Below are positions 1-7,233 of a DNA stretch of 10,883 bases, one piece after another. This DNA is from Thermoplasmata archaeon. Lineage in GTDB: Archaea; Thermoplasmatota; Thermoplasmata; UBA10834; DTMW01. The notes beneath the pieces are model-generated. The model was not told the origin of the DNA, did not search any database, and was given only the letters and a program-made list of their open reading frames with translations. Both the position numbers and the translations under genes were made by a program. The stretch's first letter is position 1. The number at the start of each line of letters is the position of its first letter. The stretch covers positions 1 to 10,883 of the forward strand of contig JAOUEZ010000025.1 of assembly GCA_029858465.1 (NCBI GenBank). Reading direction: 5' to 3'.

Positions 1-286
1 AGTCCGTACCTGTCTGTGCGGCCACATCCAAGACTATCCTGTTCATACGCCAGGGCATCGTAGCGACGACGATGTCGGCGTCTTTGAGAAGGTTTTTCAA
101 AACCTTAGGGTCTATTCCGTTCACTTTCTTTACTGAGACATTCTTTCTCTTCAGACGTGAAGCCAATTCCTCTGCAGCCTCAGGCTTGATATCTGCAAGA
201 ACCAGATTTTCCACCTTCGGATTCTTAGCAAGATGCTCAGCGCAAACAAGACCGCATGTCCCACAACCCAGTTGAACGACCTTCAT
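1..286 (-). CDS. Saccharopine dehydrogenase-like NAD(P)-dependent oxidoreductase, 5' part only
   Basis: The first 95 residues of a minus-strand protein that runs off the left edge; its 3' end is missing. It starts MKVVQLGCGTCGLVCAEHLA. The glycine-rich GCGTCG loop after a beta strand, an acidic residue closing the second strand (LVLADIKPEA) and a later DADIVVATMP strand form a Rossmann dinucleotide-binding fold. The layout, ending in VLDVAAQTGTD, matches the N-terminal NADP-binding domain of the saccharopine dehydrogenase family. That family includes lysine-pathway enzymes, carboxynorspermidine dehydrogenases and many uncharacterised archaeal members. The ATG is supported by a purine-rich GGGTGAG a few bases upstream. 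The substrate cannot be read from this fragment. A polyamine role would suit the nearby agmatine genes, but that is only a guess from distance, since two unrelated transcription units intervene. Confidence 0.75.
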   Translation of the reverse strand, partial: MKVVQLGCGTCGLVCAEHLAKNPKVENLVLADIKPEAAEELASRLKRKNVSVKKVNGIDPKVLKNLLKDADIVVATMPWRMNRIVLDVAAQTGTD

Positions 287-351
287 GTTCTCACCCTTGA
301 CTGCAAGATTAGCACTATATTCGTCCTCAATCTCGGAATTGGGTGAATGCT

Positions 352-372
352 CTGCTCGAATTTAAATTGCTC
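352..372 (-). promoter_or_regulatory. Candidate TATA box for the oxidoreductase gene
   Basis: The AT-only stretch AATTTAAATT (358-367) is the best TATA-like box upstream of the gene starting at 286. It would place transcription start roughly 25 bases nearer the gene and give a leader of about 50 bases. This rests on composition and spacing only. The rest of the 287-510 gap holds the palindromic repeat at 463-490 and a short ATTGAA/TTCAAT inverted repeat near 405-428. Confidence 0.3.
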
Positions 373-462
373 TTTACTTCTGAGGAGCATATCCAATAAT
401 CAAGAAAATTGAATATGTTTGATCTTCAATCTATTGGACTCAGAAGATAATACTTTGCTCAT

Positions 463-490
463 TTATGTTCAAGCTTCCATTTGAACATAA
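463..490. repeat. Interrupted palindrome, copy 1 (perfect)
   Basis: Left arm TTATGTTCAA, 8-base spacer GCTTCCAT, right arm TTGAACATAA: ten of ten arm positions pair. It begins 20 bases beyond the minus-strand stop of the GAF-like gene pair and lies about 175 bases upstream of the oxidoreductase start. No T-run follows directly on the minus strand, so a classical hairpin-plus-U terminator is not shown. It shares arm sequence, arm length and spacer length with four other intergenic copies in this window. Confidence 0.8.
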
Positions 491-510
491 TGTCATGCTT
501 CTAAGAGAAC

Positions 511-1176
511 TCACATAATCATTCTGTGTATCTTCCTCGAATCTTTCTGAAAGTCTATAAGCAATAATGCGACATATGACGCAATAAGTTCGGTATATAA
601 GAAAATCTCGCGGGGCGGGAATTTCCCATCTTTTGTCCCAGATAGCTCGATCCAACCCAATATCTCCCTGTTTTTCCCAAAAAGAAAGATATCCAGATAG
701 TCTCCCTCTATCATGTCGTCAGGGTTGGCTCGAGACTTTCCAAGAAGTTCGGGGTGGTTGAAGGTCTCCTCCTCCCCCGGTTTGAATGGTTTGAATTCCG
801 AGAGGTGGATCTGTGAAAATTTCCCAATCCTAATCGATTTGAAAGAGGATCCATCTTGCATGTCTCTTGGGGTATAGACGATTTTTTTTCTTGCATCTAC
901 AGCCTCTTTTCTAAAGCCCATCATTTCATGATAGCGATACATACCATCCTCATCTCTGATGCCGAATGCTATCTCCTTGAATCCGGAAATCTTATGAATC
1001 AACCTTCCTACATCTATCAATTCCTCTCTTTTGGAATCGGAAATCCTGAGTGAATGTGTAAAGAACTGATCAATCTCGGAGAGCCGCTTCTCTTCGTCTG
1101 AGCTTGAAACCGGTGAGTAAAGGCTTTTCAAGAATATGTCCTGTTTCAAATCCTTCTTCTTTTGACCCGAACTCAT
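511..1176 (-). CDS. GAF-like sensory-domain protein, downstream paralog of the pair
   Basis: A 221-residue soluble protein with no signal peptide, membrane segment, kinase, cyclase or DNA-binding part visible. About residues 50-210 look like one GAF-type alpha/beta domain. It has an amphipathic helix (DVGRLIHKISGF), the strand and turn IRDEDGMYRY, and a C-terminal strand-helix unit (ILGWIELSG, then YTELIASYVALLLI). A charged motif PDDMIEGDYLDIF (152-164) and PELLG just before it recur in the upstream neighbour, so the two are paralogs. The start codon overlaps the neighbour's stop as ATGA, and a strong GGGAGGTG site lies inside that gene's end, which points to translational coupling. The first 45 residues are lysine- and serine-rich and probably flexible. 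GAF domains commonly bind small ligands or pair with partners; the ligand here is unknown, and no cysteine or histidine cluster suggests a metal or haem. Confidence 0.7.
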   Translation of the reverse strand: MSSGQKKKDLKQDIFLKSLYSPVSSSDEEKRLSEIDQFFTHSLRISDSKREELIDVGRLIHKISGFKEIAFGIRDEDGMYRYHEMMGFRKEAVDARKKIVYTPRDMQDGSSFKSIRIGKFSQIHLSEFKPFKPGEEETFNHPELLGKSRANPDDMIEGDYLDIFLFGKNREILGWIELSGTKDGKFPPREIFLYTELIASYVALLLIDFQKDSRKIHRMIM

Positions 1177-1808
1177 TCACCCACCTCCCTCGAGAAAATG
1201 ATTGCCAGCATTCTGGCTATGATTTCAATCCATCTGATGGTTATTCTATCTGGAAGTTTATGATTTCTTGTACCGGTGAGCTCGATAAAACCAAGAATGT
1301 TCTTTGTTTTTCCTTTTATGTATATATCAATGTAATCCGCTTCAAGCATATCATCTGGAGATTCCCTTTTTTGACCAAGCAGGATCGGTCGGGAGTATGT
1401 ATCAACCTCGTCCAGCGTATATGGCACGCTCTCGGCCATATACATTTTCGTGATATCCGAGACATCCGAAGACGGATAGAGAGACTCATCTAGGAGCTCG
1501 GATAATGAATATTCAATTTCAAAAAAATTCTTTTTAACTTCAGGCGTCACTCCGGTGGCTGTCTTGTATCTGTATTTTCCATCGGAATCCTTGATTGCCA
1601 TGCAGACATATTGAAAATCAAATATCCTGTGAATGAGGCTTGTCATCTCGTCCAAGGTCGTCTTGATTGGAATTTCGGCTTTTGACTGTCGATCAATGAA
1701 ATTGGTGATAGCGATGATGATCTCTTCTTCTTTGCTTTTTGCAATGAATGAATATCTCTCTCTCAATAGTAACTCGGTCTGTCCGAGTGTCTCTTGGTTG
1801 TCTACCAT
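1173..1808 (-). CDS. GAF-like sensory-domain protein, upstream paralog of the pair
   Basis: A 211-residue soluble protein, first gene of a two-gene minus-strand operon. The N-terminal 45 residues are a charged helix (LLLRERYSFIAKSKEEE) that could dimerise. The rest resembles a single GAF-type domain: helix TSLIHRIFDF, strand-turn IKDSDGKYRY, then PILLG, the motif PDDMLEADYIDIY (151-163), ILGFIELTGT and a closing helix. These blocks align in order with the downstream gene, so the pair arose by duplication, though outside the blocks they have diverged widely. No output domain is fused to either protein, so a signalling role would need a separate partner. The start ATG is preceded by a GGAG about 11 bases upstream, which is rather far. 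The fold assignment is by pattern, not search, and could be a different PAS/GAF-like family. Confidence 0.7.
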   Translation of the reverse strand: MVDNQETLGQTELLLRERYSFIAKSKEEEIIIAITNFIDRQSKAEIPIKTTLDEMTSLIHRIFDFQYVCMAIKDSDGKYRYKTATGVTPEVKKNFFEIEYSLSELLDESLYPSSDVSDITKMYMAESVPYTLDEVDTYSRPILLGQKRESPDDMLEADYIDIYIKGKTKNILGFIELTGTRNHKLPDRITIRWIEIIARMLAIIFSREVGE

Positions 1809-1885
1809 AGGTCGTATCTCCGATCATAACACCGGTCTTTTCTCTTTATTGAATTCAATGACTCCTTTAGAAAGGCGAATAACTG

Positions 1886-1903
1886 AACAAATATATTGAA
1901 TTG
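1886..1903 (-). promoter_or_regulatory. Candidate TATA box for the GAF-like gene pair
   Basis: Read on the minus strand, TTCAATATATTTG gives a good archaeal TATA-like box about 80 bases before the ATG at 1808, predicting a leader of roughly 50-60 bases. It lies in the 232-base gap that otherwise contains only the palindromic repeat copy at 1998-2025. The call rests on sequence pattern and position. Confidence 0.4.
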
Positions 1904-1997
1904 TCCCTAGAAATGGAATAAAAATTGCCAATGCCAGATTCTTTTTCTCAAGGATTAAAAAACAATGTCCAAAGGAGTGCACTCAATGCAATAGATG

Positions 1998-2025
1998 ATG
2001 TGCTCCAATTTCCATTTGAGCCTTA
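1998..2025. repeat. Interrupted palindrome, copy 2 (degenerate)
   Basis: Left arm ATGTGCTCCA, spacer ATTTCCAT, right arm TTGAGCCTTA. The arms are imperfect, but the core TGCTC, the TTGAGC right arm, the 8-base spacer and the spacer ending TTCCAT all match copy 1. It begins 15 bases beyond the minus-strand stop of the isochorismatase-like gene. Alone it would not be called; it is supported by its match to the other copies and by its similar 3'-end position. Confidence 0.5.
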
Positions 2026-2040
2026 TAGAAGTGAAAAGGC

Positions 2041-2631
2041 CTACAAAGTGATCCCTTTTGGGGTACCGATGCGCTTGCCGTGTTCTTCATCAATCTTATT
2101 GCATAAAGCGACTGTGCGAATCCATTCATAATATAATGCCTTGAGACTGGTAACGAGCACTCCCGCATTTTTCATCCGCTCCAAACCGATTTCATGCGAT
2201 TCGCCAGGAGAATCTGTGGCATCGGACACTGCAACTACCTGAAATCCTTTCTGCAGCAGTCCGATTGCCGAGTGTGCAACACAAACATCTGTTTCTAATC
2301 CTACGAGCACGGCAGTTTTCCGTCCGGTTTGCTCGACCACCCTCAGAATATCCGGCTGGTCAGCGAGGCCGAAGATGATTTTATCGAACACTGGGGTGCC
2401 GTGCGGTAATTTCTCAGCGAGGGATGGGATCAATCCATTATCGATGTCCGGCTCCTCCGTAGTTACCACCATTGGCACGTCAAGGATTTTTGCAATCTCC
2501 ATCAACCATACCACTCGATCTATGAGGAGCTCAGCGCGCTCCGGAAGGAGTTTCTTGAGAAAATGCTCCTGAATATCTATGATGATCAGAACGCAATCAT
2601 TCACATCTATGAGTGATTTCTTCAAGTCCAT
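2041..2631 (-). CDS. Isochorismatase-family cysteine hydrolase
   Basis: A 196-residue cytosolic hydrolase of the isochorismatase/nicotinamidase superfamily. The three catalytic residues are in their usual contexts: Asp19 in IIIDIQEHF, Lys84 in VFDKIIFG and Cys117 in GLETDVCVAHSA. The length and the VVAVSDATDSPGESHE segment before the last helices fit the YcaC-like branch better than true nicotinamidases. The family hydrolyses amides, carbamoyl compounds or enol ethers through a cysteine nucleophile; the substrate is not readable from sequence. Its start has a strong AAAGGAG site nine bases upstream. It is divergent from the agmatine genes across a 203-base gap, so shared regulation with polyamine nitrogen release is possible but unproven. 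It ends in TAG; reading through would add only five codons, so the TAG is a stop. Confidence 0.88.
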   Translation of the reverse strand: MDLKKSLIDVNDCVLIIIDIQEHFLKKLLPERAELLIDRVVWLMEIAKILDVPMVVTTEEPDIDNGLIPSLAEKLPHGTPVFDKIIFGLADQPDILRVVEQTGRKTAVLVGLETDVCVAHSAIGLLQKGFQVVAVSDATDSPGESHEIGLERMKNAGVLVTSLKALYYEWIRTVALCNKIDEEHGKRIGTPKGITL

Positions 2632-2834
2632 ATCATCGATCTCCTTTCTTCATTACTTCCCAAACAATTGCTGCCTTGAAATTATGGAATGCCAACATGC
2701 CGTATTTGATGGATCGAATAATAACAGTTGTGACGAGAAGCTTCCCGGCTTTATTGGAATTATGAAATTGCTGAGCCTAGAGTAGCAGATTTCTGAAGGT
2801 ATTATTAGCAGTCTCCGCGATTCAGGACACGGAA

Positions 2835-3740
2835 ATGACAACGAATGAGTCTGGAACATTCAACATCGCCCTTGTTCAAATGACGATGTCTACCGATACG
2901 AAAAACAATGTTGTCAATGCGAAAAAAGCGATCATGTCGGCAGCAAAGAAAAATGCAGACCTATGCATCCTTCCTGAGTTGTTCACGAACAGATACGTCG
3001 GACAATTCGAAGATGTGAAATCTGTTCTGGCGCAACTGCCTAACCACGAACCCATTATTGAGGAATTCAAGGAAATTTCTAAGGATGCGTCAATTGCCAC
3101 CGTAGTTCCTCACGTCGAGATAATAGACAACGACTCTCGCTATAATTCCGAGGTGCTCATTGACAGGAAAGGCAAGATAATTGCCCATTACCGGAAGTTG
3201 CACATACCCTATGGACCAGGCTATCACGAGGACTATTATTTCAAGCCTGGCGATCAGGGATATGCCGTCGCTGACCTGGGCAGAATCAAGATTGGTCTGG
3301 GCATCTGCTGGGACCAATGGTTCCCCGAGTTCTCGAGGATATTGGCTCTGAAAGGTGCGCAGCTCATCGTATATCCGAGCGCGATCGGCTCCGAGATTGC
3401 CGTGCCCAGTCACGATTCCCATCCGTCCTGGGAGCATGTGATAAGGGCGCAGGCGATTATGAATAGGGTGTTCGTCGCCGCTGTGAACCGTGTTGGAAAG
3501 GAGGAGGTCATAGATTTCTACGGTGGGAGCTTTGTGGCCGACCCTTGGGGGAAAGTGATAAAGCGCGCTTCTCTAACAAAACCTGGGATAATTATCGCAA
3601 GTTTAGACCTATCTCAGATTTCAAATGCGATTAGTTTTTTCGGATTCCTCGAGACTCGCAGACCTGATACTTATGCTGATCTTACAAGGGAAGATATTGT
3701 CCCGCTTCACAAGAGGGACAGGCCAAAGAAAGGTGATTGA
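2835..3740 (+). CDS. aguB: N-carbamoylputrescine amidase
   Basis: A 301-residue nitrilase-superfamily enzyme that hydrolyses N-carbamoylputrescine to putrescine, CO2 and ammonia, the second step of agmatine breakdown. The Glu-Lys-Cys triad is clear: Glu48 in ILPELF, Lys121 in YRKLHIP and Cys158 in GICWDQWFPE. The stretch YGPGYHEDYYFKPGD after the lysine, and WDQWFPE after the cysteine, are typical of carbamoylputrescine amidases rather than general nitrilases or beta-ureidopropionases. No signal peptide, so it is cytosolic. Its end overlaps the start of the agmatine deiminase gene by eight bases, and the two enzymes act in succession, which reinforces the call. The ribosome site before the ATG is weak. 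The 203 bases upstream must hold its promoter, but several AT-rich boxes compete there and none stands out. Confidence 0.9.
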   Translation: MTTNESGTFNIALVQMTMSTDTKNNVVNAKKAIMSAAKKNADLCILPELFTNRYVGQFEDVKSVLAQLPNHEPIIEEFKEISKDASIATVVPHVEIIDNDSRYNSEVLIDRKGKIIAHYRKLHIPYGPGYHEDYYFKPGDQGYAVADLGRIKIGLGICWDQWFPEFSRILALKGAQLIVYPSAIGSEIAVPSHDSHPSWEHVIRAQAIMNRVFVAAVNRVGKEEVIDFYGGSFVADPWGKVIKRASLTKPGIIIASLDLSQISNAISFFGFLETRRPDTYADLTREDIVPLHKRDRPKKGD

Positions 3741-4776
3741 ACTGACAAAATCGCGCACGCCGTTTGAAGACGGGCTTGCAATGCCTGCCGAATGGACACC
3801 CCATGCGGGCTGCTACATATCCTGGCCCTGCAAAGAGGAAATCTGGTACGGACATTTCCAAGAGGTCAAGGAATCATACGCCGAAGTGATAAATGCGATA
3901 AACAGGTTCGAGCCGCTCACGGTGCTCGCGGATCCCTCCGTCCATGCTGAGGCGAGGAAAAAGCTCGGGAATGAAATCGAGATATTAGAGGTAAGGTTGG
4001 ACGATTCTTGGTCCAGGGACAACGGCCCGATATTCGTAACCGCAAAAGACGGAGGCGTGGCCCTTGTCAACTTCAGGTTCAACGGCTGGGGAAAGTTCAC
4101 CCCGTATGATCATGACAACGAACTGCCCATCTTCCTTTCAGATCATCTAAAGATGAGGCGGTACGACGCCCCCATGATACTCGAGGGCGGCTCTATAAGC
4201 GTCGATGGAGAAGGCACGCTCATCACGACTGAGCAGTGCCTGCTTAACCCCAACCGCAATCCCGAGCTCACAAGGGAGGACATCGAGAGGAACCTTGAGA
4301 GCTATCTTGGCGCGAAGAAAGTGATTTGGCTGGGACGAGGGCTCATAGGAGACCTCACCGACGGCCATGTCGATGCAATCGCCTCCTTTGTAAGCCCGAA
4401 GCTCGCAATCGCAGCAATCTCTGATGATACCTCTGACCCGAACTATCCTGCTCTGAAAGAGAACATGGACCGACTTCTGTCGTCAACGAATGCAAAAGGA
4501 CGATCGATAGAGATCGTCAAGATGATTCAGCCCAAGGAGTATGATTTTCATGGGCATCGCCTGACCCCCTACTATTGCAACAATTACATTGCGAATGGAG
4601 GTGTGGTCGCGCCGATCTTCGGGATTCCGGAGGATGAAATTGCAATTGAGACTCTCCGTTCGGTCTTTGAGGGAAGAGAGGTGGTCACCATCAAAGCGGG
4701 ATTCCTCGAGATCGGAGGGGGAGCCACGCATTGCATTACCCAACAGAGACCAAAAGGAGTCACGATACCTCCATAA
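3733..4776 (+). CDS. aguA: Agmatine deiminase
   Basis: A guanidine-group-modifying enzyme that converts agmatine to N-carbamoylputrescine and ammonia, supplying the substrate of the preceding gene's product. Family landmarks, numbered from the chosen start: MPAEWTPH (17-24), DDSWSRDNGP (90-99), TDGHVD (209-214) and the C-terminal GGGATHCITQQ with nucleophile Cys334. The usual length is about 340-380; this start gives 347. I chose GTG at 3733 because the following residues, including SRTPFEDGLAMPAEW, resemble the usual N-terminus of the family (TPxxDGFxMPAEF). A longer frame opening at 3625 would lie deep inside aguB, and the ATG at 3781 would lose the conserved lead-in. The eight-base overlap with aguB indicates coupled translation. 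Agmatine in archaea is also needed for agmatidine in tRNA-Ile, so this pathway competes with that use. Confidence 0.92.
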   Translation: MIELTKSRTPFEDGLAMPAEWTPHAGCYISWPCKEEIWYGHFQEVKESYAEVINAINRFEPLTVLADPSVHAEARKKLGNEIEILEVRLDDSWSRDNGPIFVTAKDGGVALVNFRFNGWGKFTPYDHDNELPIFLSDHLKMRRYDAPMILEGGSISVDGEGTLITTEQCLLNPNRNPELTREDIERNLESYLGAKKVIWLGRGLIGDLTDGHVDAIASFVSPKLAIAAISDDTSDPNYPALKENMDRLLSSTNAKGRSIEIVKMIQPKEYDFHGHRLTPYYCNNYIANGGVVAPIFGIPEDEIAIETLRSVFEGREVVTIKAGFLEIGGGATHCITQQRPKGVTIPP

Positions 4777-4792
4777 CGCATCGAGCGATGAT

Positions 4793-4900
4793 ATGCAACC
4801 GACTGACGTAGTGGAAAAACTCGAAATTCTGATTTTGAACGACAGAATTAAGAGCGACATTGCCCATAGAAAAGCCAAGATTGGGGGAATGGGCCGATGA
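4793..4900 (+). CDS. Possible 35-residue protein between aguA and the binding protein
   Basis: A 35-codon frame starting MQPTDVVEKLEILI and ending in a basic segment (HRKAKIGGMGR). It begins 16 bases after the aguA stop, and its TGA overlaps the next gene's ATG as ATGA. This fills what would otherwise be an oddly long gap in a tightly packed operon. The first half could form an amphipathic helix and the rest is basic; no known family is recognised. No convincing ribosome site precedes its ATG, so it may be read by reinitiation after aguA or act mainly as a coupling leader. It could equally be chance. Confidence 0.4.
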   Translation: MQPTDVVEKLEILILNDRIKSDIAHRKAKIGGMGR

Positions 4901-7086
4901 TTGCTAAGAGCAAACTGGAATCAGAGGGCGTTGACACTATTCCTCATAGAAATGCATCATCCGACCATGTAGATCATTTGAAAAGGTTTTACGCATTATT
5001 CATCATTGTAATTTTATTGGCAATGGCGATCCAAATTGCCGTATCCAACAAAGGTCTGGCTGATGAGGAAAGGACATTCACGATCGGATTGGGAGAATCA
5101 ATAACCTCCGCGAACCCGTTCCTCGGAGTCGTCGATGCTGATTATCTCTTCTATTTCCTAGTATACAATTGTCTCATCTTCCCGAACGAAGATGGAATGA
5201 CGATGCCGAACATAGCAGAAAGTTGGTGGATGATGGATGGTTTGACTGCAGCATCCATCGGGACCGATTTTGGCACGCTTTCTCACAATGAATCAGCTGA
5301 GGATTGGCCGTTTGGCTCTATTTGGGAGTTCAACATCACAGATGAGGTCTATTGGAACGACGGAGTGCAACTAACGGCAGAAGATGTCCGGTGGACAATC
5401 GACATTCAGATTGGTGCGAATTTCATGACATACTGGGCTTTTCAACCTTATACAAGATGGATAGACAGAATTGATAAGGTTAATGATTACAAGGTCAGGA
5501 TATTCTTTGCCGATTATACCAGCAAAACGCCGATTCCGATTGCCTGGGGCGAATCCATATGTCTGCCGATATTGCCGAAACATGCGTTCGAAGGCAGGCT
5601 ACCGATATATTTGGCCCAAGAATGGAACGGTTTACCTCTAATTTCATCTGGACCTTTCAAAGGAACTTCATCTCTTGAAAATGAAATCATATCGAAGGAA
5701 TCCATTACACTTGTGATAAACCCCTTTTATAATTTCACCGAGAACGGGGTTCAGAAAGGGCTTGGAGCAATTTATAATCGAGACATTCAGATCGACCGAC
5801 TGATTTTAAAATTCTTTACCGAAGAGCAGACTCAAGTCATCAGCCTGAAGACAGGCTCTATCGATGCATGCAGATTAACGGCATCGAACTATCTCGCTAT
5901 GAAAGAGGATGTGAATCTTCCTGAGTCGATAAAACTCGTATCAATGTATAGTGCAACCGTATACTCCAAGTTGTCCCACTGGAATGTAAAGGAAGAAACA
6001 TTAGGATCATTGAATCCCGCAAGACTTGACCCCGCAATCCAACGCGCTTCCTTCTTGGCGACGAACAAGACCTACATTAATGATGCCATCTTCAAGAAGC
6101 TGGGAACGCCAGGATATGGACTTATCACCCCTGTTTGGTCTCAATGGCATTGGGAACCGACGGATGATGAAATATCATGGTTCAATGTCACGGACGAGAA
6201 CGGCATGATAGTCTGTTCCTATAACGACACAATGAAACATATTCTGGATTTCGACCTGGATCGTGCAAATGACATTCTTGATGCGGCAGGATATAATTGG
6301 ACCGGAACACCGTATCAGAGCGTCAGAGAGATCGGCCCTACTGCGGCAAAAAGATTGATTGCAATGGGCTACGCTGATGATTATGCAACCATAATCGGAA
6401 TGGATCTCGATTTCGAACAGCTAATACTCCAGGAAGTCTTCGAGGACAAGCAAATAGGCGAACATATCTCGCAGGAATGGGCGAAAATCGGTCTCATTAT
6501 GACTGAGAATCTTGTTAACATAGCCAGTTGGAGCGAGACTCTTTACACCTATACATACCACTTCACGGAATCATACTGGAGCGGGGACGTCGATCCGAAT
6601 TACCTGCTGTACATTATGACCAGCGATGCCATCGATGGGTGGAATGAATTCGGAACAGAGAACAAGACATATGATTACTACTACGCGATGCAGGCGCAAA
6701 GCATGGATTACAATGTGCGGAAGCACTGGGTGGACGAATGCCTGAAATGGCAATATCTCCATTCTGGCAATATCGTGACCTCCTATCCGAAAACCTGCTT
6801 CGCATACAATGACGGATTGAGATGGACAAACTGGGGTGATTGGGAGGCGCATCCGGGTCTTGCGGTGGACCATTTCTGGGGAGATGCTCCGATATTATAT
6901 CAGGTCAAATGGGTGGGCGATTCGGGCGGCATCGCGACTCCTGATATCACAACTCTCGTCATCATCGCAGTGATCGGCGGTTCAGCCATCATAGGGACCC
7001 TTTTGATCATGATGATGAGGAAGAGAAAAAGGAGAAAAGCTTATTTCGAAGAGGATGAACGCGACTCAGTAAATCACAGTCCTTAA
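4897..7086 (+). CDS. Membrane-anchored ABC solute-binding protein, peptide/nickel family 5
   Basis: A 729-residue extracellular solute-binding protein of the DppA/OppA (SBP_bac_5) type. A short cytosolic lead is followed by one hydrophobic segment (about 31-49). The mature domain opens TFTIGLGESITSANPF, continues with NIAESWWMMDG and has the family signature WEFNITDEVYWNDGVQLTAEDV, where a variable ligand lobe begins. Near the C-terminus lies a second membrane helix (685-707) with a basic stop-transfer tail RKRKRRK, typical of archaeal binding proteins tethered to the outer face. There is no lipobox cysteine. Aromatic and Asn-x-Ser/Thr sites are frequent, as expected of a surface glycoprotein. 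It shares an ATGA with the upstream small ORF and appears to end the agu operon. Family 5 members carry peptides, nickel or other small solutes; agmatine or polyamine binding is inferred only from position. No permease or ATPase gene is in the window. Confidence 0.88.
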   Translation: MIAKSKLESEGVDTIPHRNASSDHVDHLKRFYALFIIVILLAMAIQIAVSNKGLADEERTFTIGLGESITSANPFLGVVDADYLFYFLVYNCLIFPNEDGMTMPNIAESWWMMDGLTAASIGTDFGTLSHNESAEDWPFGSIWEFNITDEVYWNDGVQLTAEDVRWTIDIQIGANFMTYWAFQPYTRWIDRIDKVNDYKVRIFFADYTSKTPIPIAWGESICLPILPKHAFEGRLPIYLAQEWNGLPLISSGPFKGTSSLENEIISKESITLVINPFYNFTENGVQKGLGAIYNRDIQIDRLILKFFTEEQTQVISLKTGSIDACRLTASNYLAMKEDVNLPESIKLVSMYSATVYSKLSHWNVKEETLGSLNPARLDPAIQRASFLATNKTYINDAIFKKLGTPGYGLITPVWSQWHWEPTDDEISWFNVTDENGMIVCSYNDTMKHILDFDLDRANDILDAAGYNWTGTPYQSVREIGPTAAKRLIAMGYADDYATIIGMDLDFEQLILQEVFEDKQIGEHISQEWAKIGLIMTENLVNIASWSETLYTYTYHFTESYWSGDVDPNYLLYIMTSDAIDGWNEFGTENKTYDYYYAMQAQSMDYNVRKHWVDECLKWQYLHSGNIVTSYPKTCFAYNDGLRWTNWGDWEAHPGLAVDHFWGDAPILYQVKWVGDSGGIATPDITTLVIIAVIGGSAIIGTLLIMMMRKRKRRKAYFEEDERDSVNHSP

Positions 7087-7187
7087 AAGAGCATGTAGAC
7101 AGAGGGAATGCCACATAAATGCACTCAAGAATAGAAAAAGGAGTTTAGTATCTTATAAGGAAACCTCTCAGTGTACCTCAGGCTAGA

Positions 7188-7215
7188 TTCTGCCCAAACT
7201 CCAGTTTGAGACCGA
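7188..7215. repeat. Interrupted palindrome, copy 3 (degenerate), between convergent genes
   Basis: Left arm TTCTGCCCAA, spacer ACTCCAGT, right arm TTGAGACCGA. This is the weakest copy: CCAA and TTGA flank an 8-base spacer in the family geometry, and TGCCCAA is one base from the left-arm core. It also contains a tighter palindrome, CAAACT CC AGTTTG (7195-7208). It begins 18 bases beyond the small minus-strand gene's stop and 101 bases after the binding-protein stop, so it could end transcripts from both sides. The rest of the 147-base gap shows only a short T-run at 7231-7235. Confidence 0.35.
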
Positions 7216-7233
7216 TTCGATTAAAGAGGCTTT

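Noticed and set aside
351..372. GCTC-flanked AT stretch near 353-372 as another palindrome copy
   Set aside because: The flanking GCTC units are in direct, not inverted, orientation and the 8-base spacer geometry is absent; it is better read as a TATA-like box.
2860..2890. A further TGTTCAA match near the start of aguB
   Set aside because: It has the left-arm core but no matching right arm after eight bases, and it lies inside coding sequence.
3625..3732. Longer N-terminus for agmatine deiminase starting at 3625
   Set aside because: It would overlap aguB by over 100 bases and lacks the family N-terminal pattern; the GTG at 3733 gives the expected lead-in.
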